From Streptosporangiaceae bacterium (GTDB lineage: Bacteria > Actinomycetota > Actinomycetes > Streptosporangiales > Streptosporangiaceae), in NCBI GenBank assembly GCA_030041195.1, contig JASHOI010000248.1:1-13576 (forward strand): a stretch of DNA of 13,576 bases, read 5' to 3'. The notes below the pieces were generated by a model. That model saw only the letters and a program-made list of their open reading frames with translations, did not search any database and was not told the DNA's origin. Below are positions 1 to 6,462 of this stretch, piece after piece (position 1 is the stretch's first letter; the number at the start of each line of letters is the position of its first letter). Position numbers and translations under genes: made by a program.

Positions 1-4
1 ATGA

Positions 5-1180
5 TCAACGGCGGGCGGGCGGCAGCCCGAGCCCGGTCGTCGCGACGATGTCGCGCTGTACCTCGTTCGTGCCGCCGCCGAAGGTCAGGATGAGCGCGGC
101 CCGGTGCATCCGCTCGATCCGACCGGCCAGCGCCGCACCGGGGGAACCGGAGCGCACCAGCGCACGAGCCCCGAGCACCTCCATCAGCAGCCGGTACGCC
201 TCCACGGCGAACTCCGTGCCGTACACCTTCGTGGCCGACGCCGCGGCGGGCCCGACAGCTTCCGACGAGGCGATGCGCCAGTTCATGAGCTTTAGGAACT
301 CCGCCTTCGCGTGTACACGGGCCAGGTTGACCCGGACCCACTCGGCGTCGATCACCCGCCGCCCGTCGGCCAGCTTCGCCGACCGCGCCCACTCCAGGAC
401 CGACGCGAGCGCGGCGAGCACCGGCGCCGCCGAGGTGAGCGCCACCCGCTCGTGGTTGAGCTGGTTGGTGATCAGCGGCCAGCCCGCGTTCTCCGCGCCG
501 ACGCGGGCGGACAGCGGCACGCGCACCGACGAGTAGTACGTGGCGCTGGTCACGACGTCCGCCATCGTCCGCACCGGCGTCCAGGAGAAGCCGGGCGCCG
601 ACGTGGGCACGATGATGATCGACAGTCCCTTGTGCCGGGGCGCCTCCGGGTCCGTCCGGCAGGCGAGCCACACGTAGTCCGCGTACTGGATCAGGCTGGT
701 CCACATCTTCTGCCCGTTGATGACGTACTCGTCGCCGTCGCGCACCGCCCTGGTGCGCAGCGCGGCGAGGTCGGTTCCCGCCTCCGGCTCGGAGTACCCG
801 ATCGAGAAGTGGATCTCGCCGGCCGCGATCCGCGGCAGGTAGCGCTCCTTCTGCTCCGGCGTCCCGAACCTCATGATCGTCGGGCCCACGGTGTTGATGG
901 TCAGGAACGGCACCGGCACCCCGGCGATCGCCGCCTCGTCGGTGAAGATGAGCTGGTCGAGAGTGGAGCCGTCACGCCCGCCGTAGGAGGCAGGCCAGCC
1001 CAGGGCGAGCCATCCGTCGCGGCCGAGCTGGCGGACGACGGCGCGGTACGCCCGGCCGTCGCCGTAGTCGCCGCCGGTCTCGGCGAGGCCGCGGCGCAGC
1101 TCGGGAGTCATCAGCCCGGCGAAATACTCACGCAGCTCCTGCTGGAGCCGTTCTTGCTCCGGCGTATAGGCCAGGTGCAT
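5..1180 (-). CDS. fadE26: Acyl-CoA dehydrogenase, FadE26/ChsE4-like steroid side-chain subunit
   Basis: FAD-dependent acyl-CoA dehydrogenase of 391 aa. It probably introduces the alpha-beta double bond into a steroid side-chain CoA thioester during beta-oxidation in the cytoplasm. Visible landmarks are the FAD/substrate segment YSEPEAGTDLA (129-139), NGQKMWTSLIQ (155-165) and the C-terminal TFGGGTNEVQRD (366-377). Gly occupies the place where medium-chain enzymes carry the catalytic Glu of YEGT. Instead Glu244 in NQLNHERVAL (239-248) sits where isovaleryl-CoA dehydrogenase and mycobacterial ChsE4 have their base. From memory, the sequence resembles M. tuberculosis FadE26 (Rv3504) closely along its length. 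That protein works as a heterotetramer with FadE27, so a partner gene is expected just past the left window edge. The ATG at 1180 is chosen over upstream in-frame codons: GGGAGC lies 6-7 nt ahead and the family N-terminus begins there. A KstR-like operator lies 21 nt upstream. Family call is very sure; the exact substrate is inference. Confidence 0.9.
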   Translation of the reverse strand: MHLAYTPEQERLQQELREYFAGLMTPELRRGLAETGGDYGDGRAYRAVVRQLGRDGWLALGWPASYGGRDGSTLDQLIFTDEAAIAGVPVPFLTINTVGPTIMRFGTPEQKERYLPRIAAGEIHFSIGYSEPEAGTDLAALRTRAVRDGDEYVINGQKMWTSLIQYADYVWLACRTDPEAPRHKGLSIIIVPTSAPGFSWTPVRTMADVVTSATYYSSVRVPLSARVGAENAGWPLITNQLNHERVALTSAAPVLAALASVLEWARSAKLADGRRVIDAEWVRVNLARVHAKAEFLKLMNWRIASSEAVGPAAASATKVYGTEFAVEAYRLLMEVLGARALVRSGSPGAALAGRIERMHRAALILTFGGGTNEVQRDIVATTGLGLPPARR

Positions 1181-1200
1181 GCGCGCTCCCGCTACCGGGT

Positions 1201-1216
1201 CTAGAACGTGTTCTAG
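1201..1216. promoter_or_regulatory. KstR-like operator (site 1)
   Basis: CTAGAACGTGTTCTAG is a perfect inverted repeat with 7-bp arms and a 2-bp GT spacer. Its inner 14 bases (1202-1215) fit TNNAACNNGTTNNA, the published KstR operator of the actinobacterial cholesterol regulon. It lies in the 112-bp gap between the divergent acyl-CoA dehydrogenase (21 nt from its start) and the MBL hydrolase (77 nt from its start). On the minus strand a TANNNT-type -10 (TAGGTT, 1224-1229) would place the operator at the start of the transcript, suiting repression. KstR binding is inferred; another TetR-family repressor with the same half-site is possible. Confidence 0.82.
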
Positions 1217-1292
1217 CGAGTGTAACCTAGCCGTCCCGGGCGCCCCCCGGCCCCGCCCGCCTGACCGGGCCGAACACCGGCTACCGTTGCGC

Positions 1293-1997
1293 ATGGACGT
1301 CATCGAGCTGGTGCCGCGCCTGCACTTCATTCGCCTCCCGGTCGGTCACGCCTATCTGTGGCGCGATCCCGATGGGCTGACGCTCATCGACGCCGGCCTT
1401 CCGGGTTCCGCGCCGCTGATCGCCGACGCGATCCGCCAGGCCGGGTGCGAGCCGGCTGACCTGCGGCGGCTGGTGCTGACGCACTTCCACGGCGACCACA
1501 TCGGCGGCGCGGCCGACATCGCCGGCTGGGGCCAGGTAGAGGTGCTCGCGCACCAGGCCGACGCGCCGTTCATCCGCGGCGAGGCGACCGGGCCTGCGCC
1601 GGACCTGGCCGACTGGGAGCGGCCCATCTACGACCAGGTCACCAGACAGCTCGCGCTGGAACCGGCGCAACCGCTGGTGCCGCCCCGGCTTGACCGGGAG
1701 CTCGCGGACGGTGACGAGCCCGGGTTCGGCGATGGCGCCGTGGCGGTGGCCGCTCCCGGCCACACGCCCGGCAGCGTCGCGCTCTACCTGCCCGGGCACC
1801 GGGTCCTGTTCGCCGGCGACGCCGCGGTGCGCGGCTCCGACGGTAAGGTCATCGCCGGCATGTTCAACGTCGACCGCGCCCAGGCGGCCGCGTCGCTTCG
1901 CCGGCTGGCTGCGCTCGACGTCGCGGTGGCGTGCTTCGGTCACGGCGAGCCGCTCACCGACGGCGCCGCAGCCGAGCTGCGGGCCGCCGCCGGATGA
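1293..1997 (+). CDS. Metallo-beta-lactamase-fold hydrolase
   Basis: MBL-superfamily hydrolase of 234 aa, presumably cytoplasmic as no signal peptide is seen. The dinuclear metal site is complete: THFHGDH at 63-69 (H64, H66, D68, H69), H157 in APGHTPGS, D176 in FAGDAA and H217 in FGHGEP. This is the glyoxalase-II-like branch, which holds thioesterases, lactonases and related hydrolases rather than true antibiotic hydrolases. The start at 1293 matches the usual N-terminus of the fold; an in-frame ATG at 1179 would add 38 unfold-like residues and cross the operator. No clear ribosome binding site precedes it. TACCGT at 1282-1287 could be a -10 for a leaderless transcript. It is divergent from the FadE26-like gene across a KstR-like operator, suggesting hydrolysis of a CoA thioester or lactone in steroid breakdown; that role is inference. 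Its stop is one base from the end of the convergent lipoprotein gene. Confidence 0.88.
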   Translation: MDVIELVPRLHFIRLPVGHAYLWRDPDGLTLIDAGLPGSAPLIADAIRQAGCEPADLRRLVLTHFHGDHIGGAADIAGWGQVEVLAHQADAPFIRGEATGPAPDLADWERPIYDQVTRQLALEPAQPLVPPRLDRELADGDEPGFGDGAVAVAAPGHTPGSVALYLPGHRVLFAGDAAVRGSDGKVIAGMFNVDRAQAAASLRRLAALDVAVACFGHGEPLTDGAAAELRAAAG

Positions 1998-1998
1998 G

Positions 1999-3810
1999 CT
2001 ACTTCACGAAGTACCAGTCCTCCGGGTAGATGTTGCCGTCCGGATCCTGCGGGAAGACGCCCCGGAGCTTGCTGCTCACCGCGGAGATCTGCTCGTCAAG
2101 CTGCGGCATCCAGAGCATGGGCAGCTGTTTGGCGATGTAGTTCTCGTAGGCGTAGAGCGCCGGATAGCCGCCGGAACCCAGCTTGGAGATCAGGGCGTTG
2201 GCCGTGGCGCTGGAATACAAGCCGCCGTTGTCGACTCCGGTCGACCCGAACAGGACCGAGCCGTCGGGGTCGTTGTAGCCCGGATTGAAATACCATCCCT
2301 GGCCGTAGTAGTTCAGCTCCCAGCACCCGCTCTTCGTGCACGGCACATCGTCACCGACCACGGTGTCGAACGGCGCACCGGCGGGCGAGACCTGGATGCC
2401 GGCCTGCGAGAACGCCGACTGGAGCGCGTCGACCTCCTCGGTGACACTCTGCGTGCCGGTCGAGTACTGCAGCGAGAACGACAGCTTCTCCCCGGACTTG
2501 ATCCCGGCGCCGCACTCGTCCGTAGCCGTGCCCGGCCGGACGCACACGTCCGCGCCGTTGGGCACGATCTTCCAGCCGTGCGAGCTCAGCAGCGCCGTCG
2601 CCGCGGCCGGATCGTACGGGTACGGGTTCTGCTTCTGCGCGCTGGACACGAACTTGCTGGCGGGCACCAGCGGCACCGGGCCGTACGTCGGGTTGCCGTA
2701 GCCGCCGAGGAACGAGCGGATGTAACCCGGCTGGTTGATCAGGTGCTCCATCGCCTGGCGCACGTACAGCTGGTCGAAGATGGCGCCGACCTGCGGCGAC
2801 GCGAAGTTCATCGACATGTAGGTGATGCCCCACGTCGGCCACGCCTCGACCGAGTAGCCGTCTCCGGTGACCCGCGACACCTGCGCGGCGTCATTGAACG
2901 GCAGGTACCCGTAGTCGATCCCGCCGGCCGACAGCAGCGAGTCGAACTCGGCGTCGTCGCTCGTGTAGCTGAGCACCCGCAGCGCGTGGATGGAACCGGA
3001 CGCCGGGCCCGAGTAGCGGGTGTTGCGGACGTAGGTCGCGTCACCGGTCGAGGCGGCATAGCTGGTCAGCTTCCACGGGCCGTCGACGACCTGCCAGATC
3101 GGGTTCGTGGCGTAGCTGGACAGGTCCTTGTTCTGGCCGGCCAGGAAGTTGTAGACGGCCTGCGCCCCGGCCGTGGTCATGTCGTAGTTGCCCACCGGCC
3201 CGGTCGCCGACTCCTTGTCCCAGGCCTGCTGAGGGATCGGGATGAGCTGGCCGAGCTCGTTGTACAGCCAGGCCGCTGAGTAGGTTCCGTCGAACGTGAG
3301 CGAGAACTTGGTCGAGCTCAGGATCGTGAACGCGGAGACGTTGTCGGGGATCTCCCCGGACACGTAGCCCCACCAGTTGGCCTTCTCGGCTTTCAGCAGG
3401 TTGAACCAGAACTGCACGTCCCGGCTGGTCACCGGCTGGCCGTCGGACCACTTGTACGGCTTGAGCTGGATCGTCGCCGTGGTCTTGCCGCCGGCCGACG
3501 TGACGGCGGCCGGGTAGGCGAGGCTGTACTTCTCATCGAAGCCCACGCTGTTCGGCCCGCCGAACCAGTACAGCGGCCGCCACATCAGGTATTCGGAGTA
3601 CTCGATGTTGGCGCCGATCGCGTTCTCGTCATCGAGCAGCGGAAATATGTAGGTGAACTGCTCTCCCGGGCTCAGCGCAACGGTGGCCGTCCCGCCCTGA
3701 ACCCGGGCCCCGCTGCTCGATGATGGGCTCGACGTACAGGCGGCCAGCAGCATGATCACGCCGGCCACGCCGGCGGCTGCCAGCGCCCGTGCTCTCAACC
3801 GTCGTCGCAT
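1999..3810 (-). CDS. ABC-transporter substrate-binding lipoprotein, family 5 (Dpp/Opp type)
   Basis: Extracytoplasmic solute receptor of 603 aa in the peptide/nickel-binding family (SBP_bac_5). The N-terminus has basic residues (MRRRLRAR), a hydrophobic segment (9-22) and a lipobox LAAC with Cys25, followed by a Ser-rich linker. The mature protein would therefore be lipid-anchored outside the membrane. Family-typical stretches include YKWSDGQPVTSRDVQFWFN (about 118-136) and RQAMEHLINQPGYI (about 350-363). No permease or ATPase gene is adjacent: MBL hydrolase lies on one side and ipdB on the other. It follows ipdB on the same strand after a 108-bp gap that holds a 10-bp GC palindrome (3894-3903), an AT-richer stretch and CTGATCAG (3813-3820). 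It may have its own promoter; I see no KstR-like site there. Ligand is unknown: oligopeptides are typical, though a lipid or steroid-related compound is conceivable from context. Confidence 0.9.
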   Translation of the reverse strand: MRRRLRARALAAAGVAGVIMLLAACTSSPSSSSGARVQGGTATVALSPGEQFTYIFPLLDDENAIGANIEYSEYLMWRPLYWFGGPNSVGFDEKYSLAYPAAVTSAGGKTTATIQLKPYKWSDGQPVTSRDVQFWFNLLKAEKANWWGYVSGEIPDNVSAFTILSSTKFSLTFDGTYSAAWLYNELGQLIPIPQQAWDKESATGPVGNYDMTTAGAQAVYNFLAGQNKDLSSYATNPIWQVVDGPWKLTSYAASTGDATYVRNTRYSGPASGSIHALRVLSYTSDDAEFDSLLSAGGIDYGYLPFNDAAQVSRVTGDGYSVEAWPTWGITYMSMNFASPQVGAIFDQLYVRQAMEHLINQPGYIRSFLGGYGNPTYGPVPLVPASKFVSSAQKQNPYPYDPAAATALLSSHGWKIVPNGADVCVRPGTATDECGAGIKSGEKLSFSLQYSTGTQSVTEEVDALQSAFSQAGIQVSPAGAPFDTVVGDDVPCTKSGCWELNYYGQGWYFNPGYNDPDGSVLFGSTGVDNGGLYSSATANALISKLGSGGYPALYAYENYIAKQLPMLWMPQLDEQISAVSSKLRGVFPQDPDGNIYPEDWYFVK

Positions 3811-3918
3811 TGCTGATCAGTCCTGTCATAGTGCGGCACCGGACCGGATCCATCGACGGTAGCGAACCCGCTGATAAGGGGCAATAGAGCGCTGCCGGCC
3901 GGCGCGGGGCGGCACGGA

Positions 3919-4647
3919 TCAGGCCAGCTCCCGCTCGCGAAGCCCGGATGGGTCCAGCGGGCCGCGGATCAGGTCGAGTTCCCCGGCCGCCGGCAACCGG
4001 GTCACCGGGACCCGATCGGGCACGGCCAGCGCAAACCCGGTGGCGGCGACGACCTCGGGTACCGTCACCCCGGGATGCACCGAGCGCAGCCGCATCGCGC
4101 GATCCGGGGTCCGGAAGTCCAGCACCGCCAGGTTGGTGACCACAACGCGAAGCTCGTGGAAATCGGCACCGGCCCCGGCCGCCCGGTCGTAGCCCACGCC
4201 GCTCACCATGTCGACCGCGTCGACGAACACCCGGCGGGAGTGCCGGGGCACCCAGTAGCTGACCGGGTGGTTGACGGTGTTGCCCGGCGCGCCGCGCACC
4301 CCGAGCAGCTGCGCGGTCGGCCGGGCCCAGGCGCCGATGCAGGAGATGTTCTGGTTCCCGTACCGGTCGAGCTGGGCCGCGCCCATCATCGCGTGCCGCC
4401 GCCCGGCGGCCACGACCGTGAACACCGACCGGAACGGCAGCCACCCCTCAACCGCGCCGTCGTCGGCGAGCAGGCAGGCCTCGCCGTCGGACAGCAGCAG
4501 CTCGGGCGCGAACGTGCGCCGCGCGAGCCGGGCGCCCAGGCTCGGGATCAGGCCCGTCGGACTGGCCAGGATCGCGCCGTCGCCCCGCCACGCCTCGGCG
4601 CACGCGACCACGCACACCTCGGCCCTGGTCGCGCCGCCGGAGCTCAT
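3919..4647 (-). CDS. ipdB: IpdB, COCHEA-CoA hydrolase beta subunit (CoA-transferase fold)
   Basis: Beta subunit (242 aa) of IpdAB, the CoA-transferase-fold enzyme that hydrolytically opens the last steroid ring in cholesterol catabolism. Diagnostic stretches are RAEVCVVACAEAWRGDG (8-24), LGARLARRTFAPELLLSDGEA (37-57), DRYGNQNIS (94-102), GAPGNTVNHPVSYWV (119-133) and FVDAVDMVSGVGYD (141-154). From memory these match M. tuberculosis Rv3552 closely. True class I CoA transferases carry an S-E-N-G catalytic glutamate in this subunit; here the segment reads SDGEA (53-57), consistent with a hydrolase rather than a transferase. Its ATG overlaps the ipdA stop (ATGA, 4644-4647), so the two are translationally coupled and likely made 1:1. 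It is the third gene of an operon led by the patatin-like gene. Confidence 0.93.
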   Translation of the reverse strand: MSSGGATRAEVCVVACAEAWRGDGAILASPTGLIPSLGARLARRTFAPELLLSDGEACLLADDGAVEGWLPFRSVFTVVAAGRRHAMMGAAQLDRYGNQNISCIGAWARPTAQLLGVRGAPGNTVNHPVSYWVPRHSRRVFVDAVDMVSGVGYDRAAGAGADFHELRVVVTNLAVLDFRTPDRAMRLRSVHPGVTVPEVVAATGFALAVPDRVPVTRLPAAGELDLIRGPLDPSGLRERELA

Positions 4648-5516
4648 GCGGTCGCCGCCCGTGACTCCCGGAAGCGCCGGACCGCCTTCTGGTAGGCGGC
4701 CTCGTCTCCGGACAGGTAGTCACCGGCAAAGCGCTCCCAGGCCTCCCGGCTTCCCGCCGACTTCGCGTATTCCGCCTGGAACGCTTCGTCGCGTGCGTAG
4801 TCAGGCACGCAGCTGGTGAAGTGCGCGCCGCCGGGAACCTGCACCACGCCATCGACCATCGAACGGTTGATCAGCAGGCTCTGCACCGGGCCGCCGGCCA
4901 GCAGCTCGCTCGTTGGCACGATCTGCTCGCAGGAAAGGAAGCTGCGCGCGGCCGCCCGGCAGAACAGGTCATCGAAATACGGGTCGGGGCCCAGGTACTG
5001 GCCGTTGCCCCGCCGGTCGGCGCGGTTGAGGTGGATCAGCGCGGCGTCGAGCCGCAGCGGCGGCATCGCGATCAGCTCCTCGCCGTCGGGGTACGGGGAG
5101 CGGACCGTGCGCAGGTCCGGGTTGACCCGCGGAACATCGGACCCGAGGCCGGCCCGGATCGGCAGGAACGGCAGCCGGTGCGCGGCCGCGAGCAGGCCCC
5201 AGTGCAGCATGCCCTCGTCGAGCTCGGTGAGCTCGACGGTGCCGTTCTGCCGGGCGAGCCGGAAGTGCGGTTCCAGCGGGATCGTGTCGAGCGTGACGAA
5301 GCCGGTGACGACCCGGCGCACCCGGCCGGCCGCGACCAGCAGCCCGACGTCGGGCCCGCCGTAGCAGACGACCGTCAGGTCGGTCAGGCCGGACCGCAGG
5401 ATCGCGCGCACCAGGGCCATGGGCTTGCGCCGGGATCCCCAGCCGCCGATCCCGATCGTCATGCCGGAGCGCAGCTCGCCGGCGACCTCGTCGGCGGTCA
5501 TCACCTTGCCGGTCAC
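4644..5516 (-). CDS. ipdA: IpdA, COCHEA-CoA hydrolase alpha subunit (CoA-transferase fold)
   Basis: Alpha subunit (290 aa) of the steroid ring-opening hydrolase IpdAB, acting on the CoA thioester left after the A, B and C rings have been processed. Recognisable segments: LRSGMTIGIGGWGSRRKPMA (15-34), VVCYGGPDVGLL (49-60), DEGMLHWGLLAAAHRLPFLP (100-119), DPYFDDLF (178-185) and PGGAHFTSCVPDYARDE (228-244). From memory this is a near full-length match in order and length to M. tuberculosis Rv3551. Glu101 in the DEGML segment aligns approximately with the IpdA glutamate reported as essential; the exact correspondence needs an alignment. The GTG at 5516 is preferred over an ATG at 5501 because it gives the family's N-terminal length. 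It begins 2 nt after the patatin stop with no good ribosome binding site, so coupling is likely. Confidence 0.94.
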   Translation of the reverse strand: MTGKVMTADEVAGELRSGMTIGIGGWGSRRKPMALVRAILRSGLTDLTVVCYGGPDVGLLVAAGRVRRVVTGFVTLDTIPLEPHFRLARQNGTVELTELDEGMLHWGLLAAAHRLPFLPIRAGLGSDVPRVNPDLRTVRSPYPDGEELIAMPPLRLDAALIHLNRADRRGNGQYLGPDPYFDDLFCRAAARSFLSCEQIVPTSELLAGGPVQSLLINRSMVDGVVQVPGGAHFTSCVPDYARDEAFQAEYAKSAGSREAWERFAGDYLSGDEAAYQKAVRRFRESRAATA

Positions 5517-5518
5517 GG

Positions 5519-6355
5519 TCAGCGCGGCAGGCCGGCCCGGCCCTGGGTGCGGCCCGCTTCGGCGGCCGGGACCCTGGTGCCGGGATCGAGCGGGTTGGCG
5601 CCCATGGCGGCGGCCGACGCCTGGTCGGGCGCCAGGACGGTGACCTCCGCGCCCTGCTCCCGCAGCTGGGCGACGACGTCCCGCAGCGGCATCGGTGACG
5701 GGATCGGGGAGTCGAAGCCAAGGGGCGAGATCACCACGATCCGCTCCGAGCCCGCGGCGAGGTCGGCGTTGTCGCTGGACCGGACGCCGCCGTCGATGTA
5801 ACGCCGGGCGCCGATGGTCACCGGCGGCCAGATGCCCGGCAGCGCAGAGCTCGCGGCAACGGCGTCGACCAGGCTGGCCCCCGACTCGTTGCCGAACTGC
5901 ACCGCCTCACCGGTCTGCGCATCAACGGCGATCAGCATGATCGGCCGCGACGGCCACTCGTGCGAGGGCAGCCGTGACTCGATCACGGCCCGCCGCTCGG
6001 GCTCGGGCACGGTGCGCGCCGCCAGCGCGTACCCGCCGACCCGCCGCAGCGCTTCCTCGGCCGACGTCACGCCCGCCATGATCTCGGCCCAGTCGGCCGC
6101 CACCTTGTCCAGGTCCAGCTGCGCGGTGAGCTCCCTGGCCTGCTGCGCCGGGTCGACCTGCCGGGCAAACAGCGCGTCGAGCGGGAGCCCGCTGCCGACC
6201 TGGGCCGCGACGTTCGCGCCGGCCGACGTGCCGATGATCAGGTCCGCGCCGGTCACGTCCTGCCCCGCGTCCGCCAGGCCCGCCAGCAGTCCGGTGATCC
6301 ACGCGATGCCGGCCAGGCCCCCGCCGCCGAGCACCAGGGTGTGGTCCTCCAGCAT
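5519..6355 (-). CDS. Patatin-like phospholipase/esterase
   Basis: Patatin-family serine hydrolase of 278 aa with the Ser-Asp dyad. The oxyanion-hole loop is LGGGGLAG (9-16), the nucleophile elbow GTSAG (42-46, Ser44) and the partner aspartate is in DGG (188-190, Asp188). There is no signal peptide, so it should act inside the cell on acyl esters such as lipids, sterol esters or possibly thioesters. The ATG at 6355 is preceded by GGAGGG 7 nt upstream, and the glycine loop follows directly as usual for the family. An upstream in-frame start at 6472 would overlap the divergent ALDH gene. It is the first gene of an operon with ipdA (2-nt gap) and ipdB, and its promoter region contains a KstR-like operator. 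The C-terminus (about 250-278) is Ala/Gly/Arg-rich and probably unstructured. Substrate is unknown. Confidence 0.9.
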   Translation of the reverse strand: MLEDHTLVLGGGGLAGIAWITGLLAGLADAGQDVTGADLIIGTSAGANVAAQVGSGLPLDALFARQVDPAQQARELTAQLDLDKVAADWAEIMAGVTSAEEALRRVGGYALAARTVPEPERRAVIESRLPSHEWPSRPIMLIAVDAQTGEAVQFGNESGASLVDAVAASSALPGIWPPVTIGARRYIDGGVRSSDNADLAAGSERIVVISPLGFDSPIPSPMPLRDVVAQLREQGAEVTVLAPDQASAAAMGANPLDPGTRVPAAEAGRTQGRAGLPR

Positions 6356-6433
6356 TGAGCACCCTCCGATCTCCCGGTACCGCCGCATGGTACTGGCCGC
6401 CGCGGCTGCGTTCGATGTACTCTCCCCAAAGAC

Positions 6434-6447
6434 TAGAACGTGTTCTA
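6434..6447. promoter_or_regulatory. KstR-like operator (site 2)
   Basis: TAGAACGTGTTCTA, identical to the inner 14 bases of site 1 and fitting TNNAACNNGTTNNA. It sits in the 107-bp gap between divergent patatin-ipdA-ipdB and aldehyde dehydrogenase, 15 nt before the ALDH ATG and 2 nt before its ribosome binding site AAGGAG (6450-6455). A possible -10 for ALDH is TACTCT (6418-6423). That would start transcription near 6430 and put the operator just downstream, a classic repressor position. On the other strand TAGTCT (6430-6435) could be a -10 overlapping the operator. Regulator identity is inferred from the motif. Confidence 0.83.
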
Positions 6448-6462
6448 CCAAGGAGCTCGGCG

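Noticed and set aside
1179..1292. Extended N-terminus for the MBL hydrolase from ATG 1179
   Set aside because: It would put the operator and the opposite gene's start inside coding sequence and adds 38 residues rich in Arg and Pro that do not belong to the MBL fold.
1690..3279. A 529-codon plus-strand open frame across the MBL gene end and the lipoprotein gene
   Set aside because: It starts in the wrong frame inside the MBL gene, runs antisense to a lipoprotein with a clear signal sequence, and encodes low-complexity Arg/Val/Ala-rich sequence.
3864..3880. AGCGAACCCGCT in the gap before the lipoprotein gene as a fourth KstR-like site
   Set aside because: The right half reads GCT instead of GTT and the flanking T/A positions do not fit, so the fixed core of the motif is broken.
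3894..3903. GCCGGCCGGC palindrome after ipdB as a terminator
   Set aside because: Only 10 bp with no loop and no T-tract; such GC palindromes are common by chance at this base composition.
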